From: a virus
Direction: 5' to 3' (one strand)
Length of the DNA: 64,000 bases
IMG/VR virus record: IMGVR_UViG_3300025141_000063
Coordinates: 1 to 64,000 of that record
In this document: piece by piece, positions 41,476 to 49,400 of the stretch
Numbering within the stretch: the stretch's first letter is position 1
How the letters are laid out: every line of letters begins with the position of its first letter
Position numbers and translations under genes: made by a program
Notes under the pieces: generated by a model
Told to the model about the DNA's origin: nothing
Database searches by the model: none
The model's input: only the letters and a program-made list of their open reading frames with translations

Positions 41476-42029
41476 GGGAGGTCTACGTCAGCGTCGACGT
41501 GGAGGCGGACGGCCCCATCCCGGGGCCGTTCTCCCTCCTCTCCCTGGGGGCCGCGGCTTTCCTGCCCGGGAACCCGGCCCCCGTGTCCACCTTCAAGGAG
41601 AACCTGGAGGATCTCCCGGGGGCTTGCCAGGACCCGAAGACCATGAAGTGGTGGGAGGGGCAGCAGGAGGCATGGGAAGCCTCCCGAAGCGACTTGCAGG
41701 ACCCCTCCAAGGTCATGCACCGGTTCGCCCACTGGCTGGGCAACCTCGAGGGCAGGCCGGTGTTCGTGGGCTACCCCGCAGGGTACGACTTCACCTTCGT
41801 CCACTGGTACCTGGTCAACTTCACGGGCAGCGACCCCTTCGGGTTCTCGGCCCTCGACATCAAGACCATGGCTTACACCATGCTGGGGCTGCCGTTCCGA
41901 CAGACCGCGAAGAGGCGGATGCCGGAGCGATGGTTCGAGGGCGGGCCCGCGCACACCCACGACGCTCTCCAGGATGCCATCGGGCAAGGCGTGCTCTTCA
42001 TCAACATGCTGAAGGAGTTACGCGGATGA
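41472..42029 (+). CDS. DEDDh 3'-5' exonuclease
   Basis: A 185-aa DnaQ-like exonuclease. ExoI is SVDVEADGP (the D and E pair), ExoII is GYPAGYDFTF (Asp), and ExoIII is HTHDALQDA (His and Asp). This would provide proofreading or end-trimming in addition to the polymerase's own exonuclease. The ATG start overlaps the HAD stop. No unusual features. Confidence 0.85.
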   Translation: MREVYVSVDVEADGPIPGPFSLLSLGAAAFLPGNPAPVSTFKENLEDLPGACQDPKTMKWWEGQQEAWEASRSDLQDPSKVMHRFAHWLGNLEGRPVFVGYPAGYDFTFVHWYLVNFTGSDPFGFSALDIKTMAYTMLGLPFRQTAKRRMPERWFEGGPAHTHDALQDAIGQGVLFINMLKELRG

Positions 42030-42532
42030 AAGCCTGCCCCAACTGCGGCGACAACTCCTGGCAGCCCTTCCTGGGGATGACCCGCAAGCTCCAGTGCCGG
42101 GGCTGCAAGAACGTCATCCCCAGAAAGGAACTCGTCGTCAAGGGAGAAGGTCGCCGCAGCCAGGGCAGGGGCCAGGCGAAGAAGCGGATCCGCCGGAGTG
42201 CGAAGAACGAGCTCCGGCGGGCCGCTGCAATCGGGGGTGGCACTACCCCCGGCTCCGGCAACCGCGGCGCCTTGTCCATCTCTGCCGACGTGTTCGTGAA
42301 AGACACGCTCCGTGAGGAGGATAAGGAGACCGAGGCCAAGAGCTACACGCTTCGTCTGGCAGACCTTCTCAAGGTCGCGCGTCAGGCAGCGGCGAACGGG
42401 GAGATGCCTGCCCTCCGAGTTCAGTTCCTTCGGGAGCGCCAGCGCCACTCGTACGTGGTGCTTAGGGAAGAAGACTTCGACCAGCTACTGGTCCTACTGA
42501 GGAGAGAAGTTGAAGGTTCACACACTGGATGA
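42026..42532 (+). CDS. Zinc ribbon plus predicted PD-(D/E)xK nuclease, Holliday-junction-resolvase-like
   Basis: A 168-aa protein. An N-terminal zinc ribbon (CPNCG, later CRGC) precedes a basic hinge. The C-terminal region GSGNRGALSISADVF, then ETEAKSYTL, then LLKVARQAAANGEMPALRV fits the archaeal Hjc-type resolvase pattern (Asp, then E-x-K). The match to a phage resolvase is by motif order; a related nuclease is possible. It overlaps the next gene by 23 bases. Confidence 0.6.
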   Translation: MKACPNCGDNSWQPFLGMTRKLQCRGCKNVIPRKELVVKGEGRRSQGRGQAKKRIRRSAKNELRRAAAIGGGTTPGSGNRGALSISADVFVKDTLREEDKETEAKSYTLRLADLLKVARQAAANGEMPALRVQFLRERQRHSYVVLREEDFDQLLVLLRREVEGSHTG

Positions 42533-43340
42533 CGCGAAGAAGGTCGGCCCCGCCGTTGCGCTGGGGCTGTTCAAGACCTTCTCCTTCCGCAGCGATCTGC
42601 TGAAGTACATGAAGGAGTTCCGCAACCGGCGGAGCGGAGACAGGACCACCAAGTCCTTCCCCTGCGGCCCCTGCGAGGGCACAGGGATGATGCACGAGCA
42701 CCCGCGCTCCGTGGACGTGTTCCACCCCTCGAGCTTCGGCCCCTACGGCTGTCGCCAGCGGTTGTGGTTCGACCTCTACGGGACGGTGGAGGAGATCAGC
42801 ATCCACGACCCCGAGCTCCTGCTCATCTTCGACGTGGGACACCAGCTGCACGACATGCTGCAGACCTACGCCGAGCGGATGTACGGAGACGACTTCGAGC
42901 GGGAGGTGCGGGCCAAGGACGCTGACGGCCTCATCTCGGGGTCGGCGGACGGTCGCTGGACCTTCCCCAAGCTCCGAGTCATCCAGGAGATCAAGACGAT
43001 CAACCGGAAGGGGTTTGAGGGGCTGTCGAAGCCGAAGCCTGAGCACATGTGGCAGGCGATGACCTACGCCAAGATGCTGGACATCCCCTTCATCCTCTTC
43101 GTCTACATCTGCAAGGACAACTCGCAGATCGTGGAGTACCACGTGCTGTTCGACGAGGAGATCTGGGCCGACGTCGAAGCCTTCCTGGACTCCGTGCTCG
43201 ACTGCCCCGACGAAGAGGGCCCCGGAGCCATCAACGCCATGGGCAAGGTCGTGAACAAGTTCACCTGCAAGGGGTGCGGCTACTCCCACGGCTGCAAGTT
43301 CAGCCAGTTCAGCCCGCCCCGGAGGAGGAAGACGCGATGA
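42510..43340 (+). CDS. Cas4/RecB-like PD-(D/E)xK exonuclease with iron-sulfur Cys
   Basis: A 276-aa nuclease, probably processing DNA ends for recombination. The core has GSADGRW (Asp), QEIKTINRKGFEG (E-x-K) and HMWQAMTYAKML, the QxxxY motif of RecB-type nucleases. A Cys in YGCRQRLWF before the core and a C-terminal CKGCGYSHGC cluster could bind [4Fe-4S], as in Cas4 and AddB. The start is a TTG at 42510 with GAGGAG upstream. No Cas1/Cas2 or CRISPR array is present, so this is a stand-alone phage Cas4-like enzyme. Confidence 0.75.
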   Translation: MKVHTLDDAKKVGPAVALGLFKTFSFRSDLLKYMKEFRNRRSGDRTTKSFPCGPCEGTGMMHEHPRSVDVFHPSSFGPYGCRQRLWFDLYGTVEEISIHDPELLLIFDVGHQLHDMLQTYAERMYGDDFEREVRAKDADGLISGSADGRWTFPKLRVIQEIKTINRKGFEGLSKPKPEHMWQAMTYAKMLDIPFILFVYICKDNSQIVEYHVLFDEEIWADVEAFLDSVLDCPDEEGPGAINAMGKVVNKFTCKGCGYSHGCKFSQFSPPRRRKTR

Positions 43341-43915
43341 GTGCACGACGTGGCACTGGCCGGCGCCTGAAGACTGACATGGAGGAGAAACACGAAGATG
43401 CCGCCAAGCTGTACGCCTCGGCCTACGACGAGGGGGTCACCGAACTGGAGAACCGCGGGGTCGACCTGTCTGTAGAGGCCCCGACGCAGGACTTCACGGG
43501 CTCCATCCCCACCAACCTCCCGGACCTCGACTCGCGAGAGCTGGGAGACTTGCTGGGGCAGTGCACCGAGTGGTTCAACTACGTCTCCCGGCTGATGGCG
43601 CTCGTCGACGCGAAGCGCACCACGCTGGACCAGGCGCTGCGGACCGCCGAGGCAGAGGTGCGGAGAGAACTGACCCGGAGTTCGGAGACGAAGAAGTACG
43701 AGAAGGACGACATGGTCCGCCTCGACACTCGAGTCGTGGCTCTGCGCTACGAGTACCTGCGCGCCGAGGTCCAGCACATCCTGCTGAGCCGGAGCATCGT
43801 GCCTTCCTCCGAGAAGGGGTACTCCGCGGTGAGCCGTGAGGTGAGTCGGCGGGACCAGGAGCAGCACCAGCACACCCGAGGCGGTGCCGTGGGCCGGCGG
43901 CGTAAGCAGCGCTGA
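43337..43915 (+). CDS. Hypothetical helical protein
   Basis: A 192-aa protein with a basic N-terminus, a Leu/Asp-rich middle (DLDSRELGDLLGQC) and long charged helices (AEAEVRRELTRSSETKKYEK). The C-terminus is Gln/His/Arg-rich (EQHQHTRGGAVGRRRKQR). Its position between two nucleases suggests a recombination partner. No family is recognised. The stop overlaps the RusA-like start by one base (TGATG). Confidence 0.65.
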   Translation: MSARRGTGRRLKTDMEEKHEDAAKLYASAYDEGVTELENRGVDLSVEAPTQDFTGSIPTNLPDLDSRELGDLLGQCTEWFNYVSRLMALVDAKRTTLDQALRTAEAEVRRELTRSSETKKYEKDDMVRLDTRVVALRYEYLRAEVQHILLSRSIVPSSEKGYSAVSREVSRRDQEQHQHTRGGAVGRRRKQR

Positions 43916-44499
43916 TGGAGGTCCTCATCGTCTACCCAGCGCTACCGCTGACTACAAACCACGCCTACGCCACGGTACGGGGGAGCCATCGGGTGCTGAA
44001 GACCGAGGGGAAGACGTGGAAACGCAACTTCTACGACTTCTTGTGGGAGAAGTATGGTGACGACCTGGACGCGCTGCTTACCTCGGCCGGGGAAGACCAA
44101 TGGCTGCTGGTGTCCTACTACTTCTTCTTCGACTCCCTCGTGAACGCGGCCTTCCTGAAGCGCCACACCACCTCCTTGCCTGAGCGCCCCGGCAAGCGGA
44201 AGGGGAAGAAGGTGACGTTGCCGGCACAGGTTGCCGGTGAGAGGAAGTCGAACGAGCGCTTCAAGCGGCTCGACGCGAGCAACCGGCTGAAGCTGGTCGA
44301 GGACGGCCTGTCCGAGGCCCTGGGCATCGATGACAGCCGCTTCCAGATGGGGTCGGTGCTGAAGTACATGGACCCCGACAACCCCCGTACGGAGGTGCTG
44401 ATCGAAGTCGTGAACCCGATAGATTTCGGCGTCCCAGAGGAGTACGTTCGTGATCCCCGAAGTACCCTGCCCCGCACACGGGATGTACACCGCCCGTGA
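43915..44499 (+). CDS. RusA-like Holliday junction resolvase
   Basis: A 194-aa metal-dependent endonuclease that would cut four-way junctions. The RusA signature is visible: NHAY near the N-terminus, then RLDASNRLKLVEDGLSEALG with the Asp cluster, followed by DDSR. An unusually long Lys-rich insert (GKRKGKKVTLPAQVAGERK) lies before the catalytic block. Together with the zinc/PD-(D/E)xK gene the phage has two resolvase candidates. The next gene starts inside its last 50 bases. Confidence 0.8.
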   Translation: MEVLIVYPALPLTTNHAYATVRGSHRVLKTEGKTWKRNFYDFLWEKYGDDLDALLTSAGEDQWLLVSYYFFFDSLVNAAFLKRHTTSLPERPGKRKGKKVTLPAQVAGERKSNERFKRLDASNRLKLVEDGLSEALGIDDSRFQMGSVLKYMDPDNPRTEVLIEVVNPIDFGVPEEYVRDPRSTLPRTRDVHRP

Positions 44500-44827
44500 T
44501 GGTCAGAGGAAGCACTGCCGGAGCACGTCGCGAGTCCTCTGCCTCATGGAGAAGTACGAGGCCTGCTCGCGGTGTCCCCGTCGGAACTTCCAGCTTCTGC
44601 TCGTCAAGACCGACCAGGTGATCACCTGCCCCGTCTTGACTCACTACGTGGAGGGCACGTTGCCCGATGACCCCGTGCGGGCCGCCGACGTCATGCACGT
44701 GGAGAGGACCACGACAGGGAAGATCACCGACGACCAACTGACCCTTCAGACCTGCGTCGACAACCCATTCCAGGGCTGTTCTGGGTGCACAGTGAGGAGA
44801 ACATGGCTCAGCTCACAGAGGAGATGA
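44450..44827 (+). CDS. Cys-rich hypothetical protein
   Basis: A 125-aa protein starting at a GTG inside the RusA-like gene; an ATG at 44483 is an alternative start. Cys occur in CPAHG, KHCRS, a CLMEKYEACSRC cluster, ITCPV and QGCSGC, so at least one zinc site is likely. No known family. It overlaps the next gene by 25 bases. Confidence 0.55.
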   Translation: MIPEVPCPAHGMYTARDGQRKHCRSTSRVLCLMEKYEACSRCPRRNFQLLLVKTDQVITCPVLTHYVEGTLPDDPVRAADVMHVERTTTGKITDDQLTLQTCVDNPFQGCSGCTVRRTWLSSQRR

Positions 44828-45120
44828 ACCGCACCGAGCTGCTTGTGTGTGCCGAGCAGCAGCAGCTCGGCACACTTCGGCGCAGCATCGGGCGCAAGCG
44901 GCTCGAGAAGCTCGTGCTGGGAGAGGAGGAACCCCGGGACAACGAGAAGTGCGGGACCTTGGCCCCTCGGAAGGCCACGGCCCTGTTCATCACCAGGTAT
45001 CGAGACCGCTGCACCTTGCCCATTAGTGTGGGCGGGGTTGAGTGCAGCGGCGACTGCACCTCCTACGGCTGTCCCCCCGCCATCGCCATCAACTGCAACC
45101 TCGACATCAGCCGACGATGA
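44803..45120 (+). CDS. Hypothetical protein with Cys-rich C-terminus
   Basis: A 105-aa protein with GAGGAGA before the ATG at 44803, which I prefer over the GTG at 44785. The N-terminal half is a charged helix (QLTEEMNRTELLVCAEQQQLG), and the C-terminal half is Cys-rich (VECSGDCTSYGCPPA). Function is unknown. ATGA overlap to the next gene. Confidence 0.6.
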   Translation: MAQLTEEMNRTELLVCAEQQQLGTLRRSIGRKRLEKLVLGEEEPRDNEKCGTLAPRKATALFITRYRDRCTLPISVGGVECSGDCTSYGCPPAIAINCNLDISRR

Positions 45121-45905
45121 CCACCTGTTTGACCTGCTCTTCCATCGCGGAGTGTGCCGAGGCAGCACGCGCAGGACCTGACCAAGTACCGACGCACTCG
45201 TGTGTCTCCTGGAGCAAGGCTCCGCCCTACGTCCTGGCTGCCCGCCAGGACACCCTGAAACTGGGTCCCCTCGGAGTGCTTGCGCTCCTGGAGACCTCCA
45301 CTTCCCACCTGACCGACAGAGAAGAGACCCTCGCTATGTCCAACGAGAAGTACGAGGCCCGCAAGGCCGAGCTCACCCCCAAGCACCGTCCCGCCCTGAA
45401 GCGGGAGCTGAGCGCTCTCCTGAAGCCCCTGAAGGGCAAGCACCTGCAGGCCGCCCTGGCGACCTTCAAGCCGGAAGAGGACTGGCCCGCCGACGACGAC
45501 GACGCGCGCAAGAAGGCCAACGGCCTGGCGCTCCGCACCCCCCAGGAGGAGATGGTCGACGCGCTCCTCGCCATCCAGTTCCCCGCCGAGACCCAGGACG
45601 AGGAGGTCGAGGAGAAGCCGAAGCCGAAGCCGAAGCGGGGCCGCACCAAGAAGGCCGCCCCGAAGAAGGAAGCGGCTGCCGCCGCGGAGGATGACTCCGC
45701 GGTCGGCAGCAAGGTCGCCGAGCTGGGCGTGGTCCTCAACGACATCGCCGACTTCATGGAGAGCGAGCGCAAGGCCCGCATCGAGTTCGAGGGCCAGGTC
45801 GCTCTCGCCCTCGTGGTCATCGCCAACGACGCCAGCACCGAGGAGGGCTACGGCGACTTCGACGAGCTCGTCGCCTTCGGCAAGGAGCTGACCTCGGAGG
45901 GGTAG
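45117..45905 (+). CDS. Cys N-terminus plus acidic/basic histone-like protein
   Basis: A 262-aa protein from the ATG overlapping the previous stop. The first 70 residues are Cys-containing (CLTCSSIAECAEA). The rest is Lys-rich and then has a Lys/Pro stretch (KPKPKPKRGRTKKAAPKKE) with acidic flanks, like a histone-H1-type or chaperone tail. An in-frame ATG at 45336 (MSNEKYEARK) could be the real start, giving a protein of 189 aa without the Cys part. No stop separates the two parts, so both readings stay open. Confidence 0.55.
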   Translation: MTTCLTCSSIAECAEAARAGPDQVPTHSCVSWSKAPPYVLAARQDTLKLGPLGVLALLETSTSHLTDREETLAMSNEKYEARKAELTPKHRPALKRELSALLKPLKGKHLQAALATFKPEEDWPADDDDARKKANGLALRTPQEEMVDALLAIQFPAETQDEEVEEKPKPKPKRGRTKKAAPKKEAAAAAEDDSAVGSKVAELGVVLNDIADFMESERKARIEFEGQVALALVVIANDASTEEGYGDFDELVAFGKELTSEG

Positions 45906-45930
45906 AACCTCGTTCCGTAAAGGAGACTGC

Positions 45931-45962
45931 GAACGCTGATCTGCGGGAGCGGATCAGCGTTC
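45931..45962 (+). promoter_or_regulatory. Perfect 11-bp inverted repeat (operator or RNA hairpin)
   Basis: GAACGCTGATC and GATCAGCGTTC are separated by ten bases. It lies between the histone-like gene and the small gene starting at 45992. There is no U run, so it is not a clear terminator. The symmetry fits a dimeric repressor operator or a stable mRNA hairpin near the ribosome site of the next gene. Confidence 0.55.
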
Positions 45963-45991
45963 GTGGTTCGGAGCGGGGAGTCACACCTCCG

Positions 45992-46192
45992 GTGGACGCC
46001 GACCTGGTGAAGGTCTCCTCGGACGAGCTCCGGGGCATGACTGACGAAGAGCTAGTGGACTGGTCCGCTACGATCCTGGGTCTTCGGATCGAGGACGCGG
46101 ACGTGGTCTACGAAGGGAATCGCATCGTGGGGTACAAGCGGGGACGCTTGCTCACGAGGATCGTCCAGCTCGCCTACTTGGTCGAGGAGTGA
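45992..46192 (+). CDS. Small acidic hypothetical protein
   Basis: A 66-aa protein from a GTG start, last gene of the plus-strand replication operon. It is acidic, with helix (DELRGMTDEELVDWSATILG) then strands. GGGGAG lies upstream at poor spacing, so the start is uncertain. Function is unknown. A hairpin terminator follows. Confidence 0.5.
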   Translation: MDADLVKVSSDELRGMTDEELVDWSATILGLRIEDADVVYEGNRIVGYKRGRLLTRIVQLAYLVEE

Positions 46193-46199
46193 GAGGTGG

Positions 46200-46217
46200 G
46201 CTGGCCTTCGGGCCAGC
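46200..46217. terminator. Bidirectional hairpin terminator
   Basis: GCTGGCC-TTCG-GGCCAGC is a 7-bp GC stem with a stable UUCG-type loop. It lies exactly between the convergent ends of the replication operon and the tail operon. Confidence 0.75.
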
Positions 46218-46493
46218 TCATCGTCCCCTCTTCTTAGCTCGCAACATCGTGGTTCGGCTCTTGACGATCGCGTTGGCCCGCTTGAGGTCCTCGAGGTAGG
46301 TGGGACTGCGGGACTGCACCAGCTTGCGCTTGCGCTCCACGTGCCACGGACGGTTCTCGATGACGTTCGCCCCCGGCGACATGACCGGGCGGTGCTCCAC
46401 CGGCTCTCGGGTAGGAGCAGCCACACGGACACGAGGAACCTGCCGAATGCGGGAAGCCTCCGCCTGCTGCTTCGCCAGGTCCCGGGGGTTCAC
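46218..46493 (-). CDS. Small basic protein at the end of the tail operon
   Basis: A 91-aa Arg/Lys-rich protein. I start it at the GTG at 46493, which overlaps the stop of the large tail gene (GTGA); the longer frame is only a shadow of that gene. It begins MNPRDLAKQQAEASRIRQ and ends in TTMLRAKKRGR. There is no membrane segment and no Cys. It could be a tail accessory or a nucleic-acid binding protein; no family is recognised. Confidence 0.6.
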   Translation of the reverse strand: MNPRDLAKQQAEASRIRQVPRVRVAAPTREPVEHRPVMSPGANVIENRPWHVERKRKLVQSRSPTYLEDLKRANAIVKSRTTMLRAKKRGR

Positions 46494-49400
46494 GGGTTCA
46501 TCCGGGTGTACCGACAGCCCAGAGTGGCTCCCCGGAACTTGAAGCGGGTGAACGAGTTGAAGGCCGAGGTGATGCCCTCTCCGCCGCCCCCGATCTCTCG
46601 CACGCCCCACCGAAACGCGCCGCCGAACGGGATGGGGTACAGGGTGCTGTCGATGGTGGCGGTGCTGAGTTCCCGGGGCGTCCCGACCCCCCACGCCTTG
46701 ACCACTACGAAGTAGCTGTACTGGCGACGGTCCACCTGCAGCATCCTCTCGTTCTTCGCCGCCCCGAAGGGGTCCGTCAGGTCGATCTTCGTCAGGATGA
46801 AGTTCTCGTTACGGACCCCCTGCACAACGGTGGGCCCCACATCACCGCACTTGGTGTCGTTCTGTTGTCCCGCAACACCCTCAGTGAACGCCGTGGAGTC
46901 CAGATCTACCACCTCCGAGTGGATCAGCTCGGAGAAGCCCCCCGCGAAGTCGTCCCATGCCCCTACTTCCGAGCTACTGAGCGTAGCGCCGGCGTGGCTC
47001 TGGGGATGGTTCTCCGTGGGGAGGGCGGAGTACCGCCACAACTCGATCAAGTACCCCTCCAAGGCCTCCATCTTGTCCTCGACATCGCACTCGACGTCGT
47101 AAACCACGCCCCAGTTCAAGGTCTTCCCATTGAGCTGCAGGAGTTCTGTACTGGTGGCTGTCCCCGGAGTTCCCGCAGGCCGGATACTCATGGCCACATG
47201 GAGGGTAGAGAGGATTGACCCGTGTGGAGGGTCCAACGAGATGATGTGGCCCACTTGTCCACCACGGCGAGCGTCCACGTTGTTGAGTTCGTACACCCCG
47301 ACCCCCGCCCCGTCGATCAGGGTAGGCGGCGCGAACTTGCCCCCGAGAAAGAGGAAGGCCGCATCGTTCCGGCCGCGGAACCAGAAGGTGGACGGGGACA
47401 TGAGGTCCAGGAAGCCATCGATCGTAGCGCCCCCGTCAGCCACGTACTGGATCGCCGGGGGAGTAGGGATGCCCTGGGAGTTCAAGATGAGGGGGCGGAC
47501 GTCGCCGTACCCGATGTTGCCGTAGGGTCCCGCACACTCGGGCCCGTAGGTCTTCCAGTCCAGCGCCTCGGTGTGGAGTTCAAACCCCGCGCTGCTGACC
47601 GCCCCGGTGGTGACCAGGTGGCCTGCGACGGTGGCCTGCTGCTCCTCCTCTACCGCAGCCTGGAAGACATACATCGTGTGTGCCCCGGCGGGGAACCCTC
47701 CCGCCAAGGTATGGCCCAGCGCCAGACGCAACACGACGGGCCCGTTGTCGTTCATCGCGTCCACGGCCTCTTCGCGCAGGTCGAAGCCCATCTCTGTGCT
47801 GTTGAAGGTGATCTGCGTAGTCACCTCGTCGTCCGCAAAGAAGTCCATCGTGAAGGACTTCTCCAGGCTGATCAGAGAGCCGCCGATGCCGTCGACCAGG
47901 GCCACGCGAACGGTCTTGAGCTGTCCGGCGGTCGCTCCTCCCAGACCGATGTGCTTGAGCCGCAAGGTGACCGTGTAGCTGTAGTGCCTGCGGAACTGGA
48001 GTTCCGACACCTGTACGTAGGCAAACAGGGACTCTGGGGTGAACGGCCCCGGCTCGGACGGCGTGTCCCAGTGAATGCGAATGGCGCCCCCAACACCAGC
48101 CCCATCGAAGCTCTCATCGAACGCCGTGTTGATGTTGTACCTGGCGGGTCCCGCCACCCGGAAGGCCCACTCCCCCGTCTCGAAGTTGGTCAGCGCTGTA
48201 GCGGATCCGCCGAAGCCCAGGGGCTCCCGGAGCTGGTGCCAGGCTTCGTTGGCGATGGGGTGCCGAGACGTCCCCGTGGCCAGCCCCAATGTCCACGAGC
48301 CCGCGCCGATCTGAACGATGCCCGTACCGTTGGCGTAGTCCCTTCGAGCGGCGGCGGTGACTCCGTCGATTGAGGGGGGAAGGATCCCTGCGATGGCCGC
48401 AAGGTCGTAGTGGCCGGTCTTCCCGCTCTCCACCCTGTGGGTTCCGAGCAGGGCGAAGGACTCGAGGTCCAAGTTGGCGAAGTGCCACCGCGCCCCAAGA
48501 ATCTTGATCTTGTTGTCGCCGATGTCCACCGGCAAGGTCACCCCGTCCAGGAGGACCTCCACCCAGTAGCGGGGGTTCTCCCCGTCAGGGATGTCCACGT
48601 TGATGATCGTGTAGACCCCGTCGTATGCGTCGATTGCTGCATCGAGCTTGATCTGCTGGCCGATGTACGCCGCGGGGTCTTCCAGCAGTCGGGAGGCGTC
48701 GGTAGTCCCGTCCCATACGATGAAGCCGCTGGTGCGGTGCGACCTGCTACGCGCGGGGTCCGGGGGCTGCAGGAAGGCCGCGATGGACGTCGACGTGTAC
48801 GACGGGGGCATCGTACGTCCAGGCTGGCCCAGCCTGGACAGCTTCGTGCCTCCCTTCCCGTCGACGAGGTGGTACCTGTCTCCGCTGGCCACGGAGATCG
48901 GGGAGTTCGAGAAGCGAGAGCCCATGGGGAGCTCGGTGTACGTGCCGCCGTACATCTTGTGGAGGTTGTCGCCTCCCGGCCAGAAGGAGCGAGGATCCCA
49001 CTGGTAGTAGGCCCCCAGCAGCTCCTGCGAGCCGCTCTGCATCATGGAGTACGTGTCTTCGCGCACGGATACGATCGTCGCCTTGCCGTCAACAAAGGTG
49101 AGGTCGTCGGGGGAGGGTACACCCCCGTGGACACCTCCCTGCGCCCAGCCCACCGCAACCAGCGCGGCATCCGTGCCCTTCTGGGCCACGTAGAGAGCGG
49201 CCCCCTTCATGGCGGGATCGGCGGCGGCCCCGTTCATGGAGAAGGTCTCTGCGACGAAGGCGCCGGCCCAACCGCCACGCTCAGCTGCGGTAGCGAGGGC
49301 CGCTCCGCCGGGAGCAAGGTTCGCCCCGACGATTGAGCCCGTGTGCCAGCTCTCCAGCCCGTTGGCGGGCATGTACGAGGAGAAGTAGGCGGCGGAGCCC

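Noticed and set aside
42510-43340. A CRISPR-Cas locus around the Cas4-like gene
   Set aside because: No Cas1, Cas2, effector gene or repeat-spacer array is visible; the neighbours are recombination genes.
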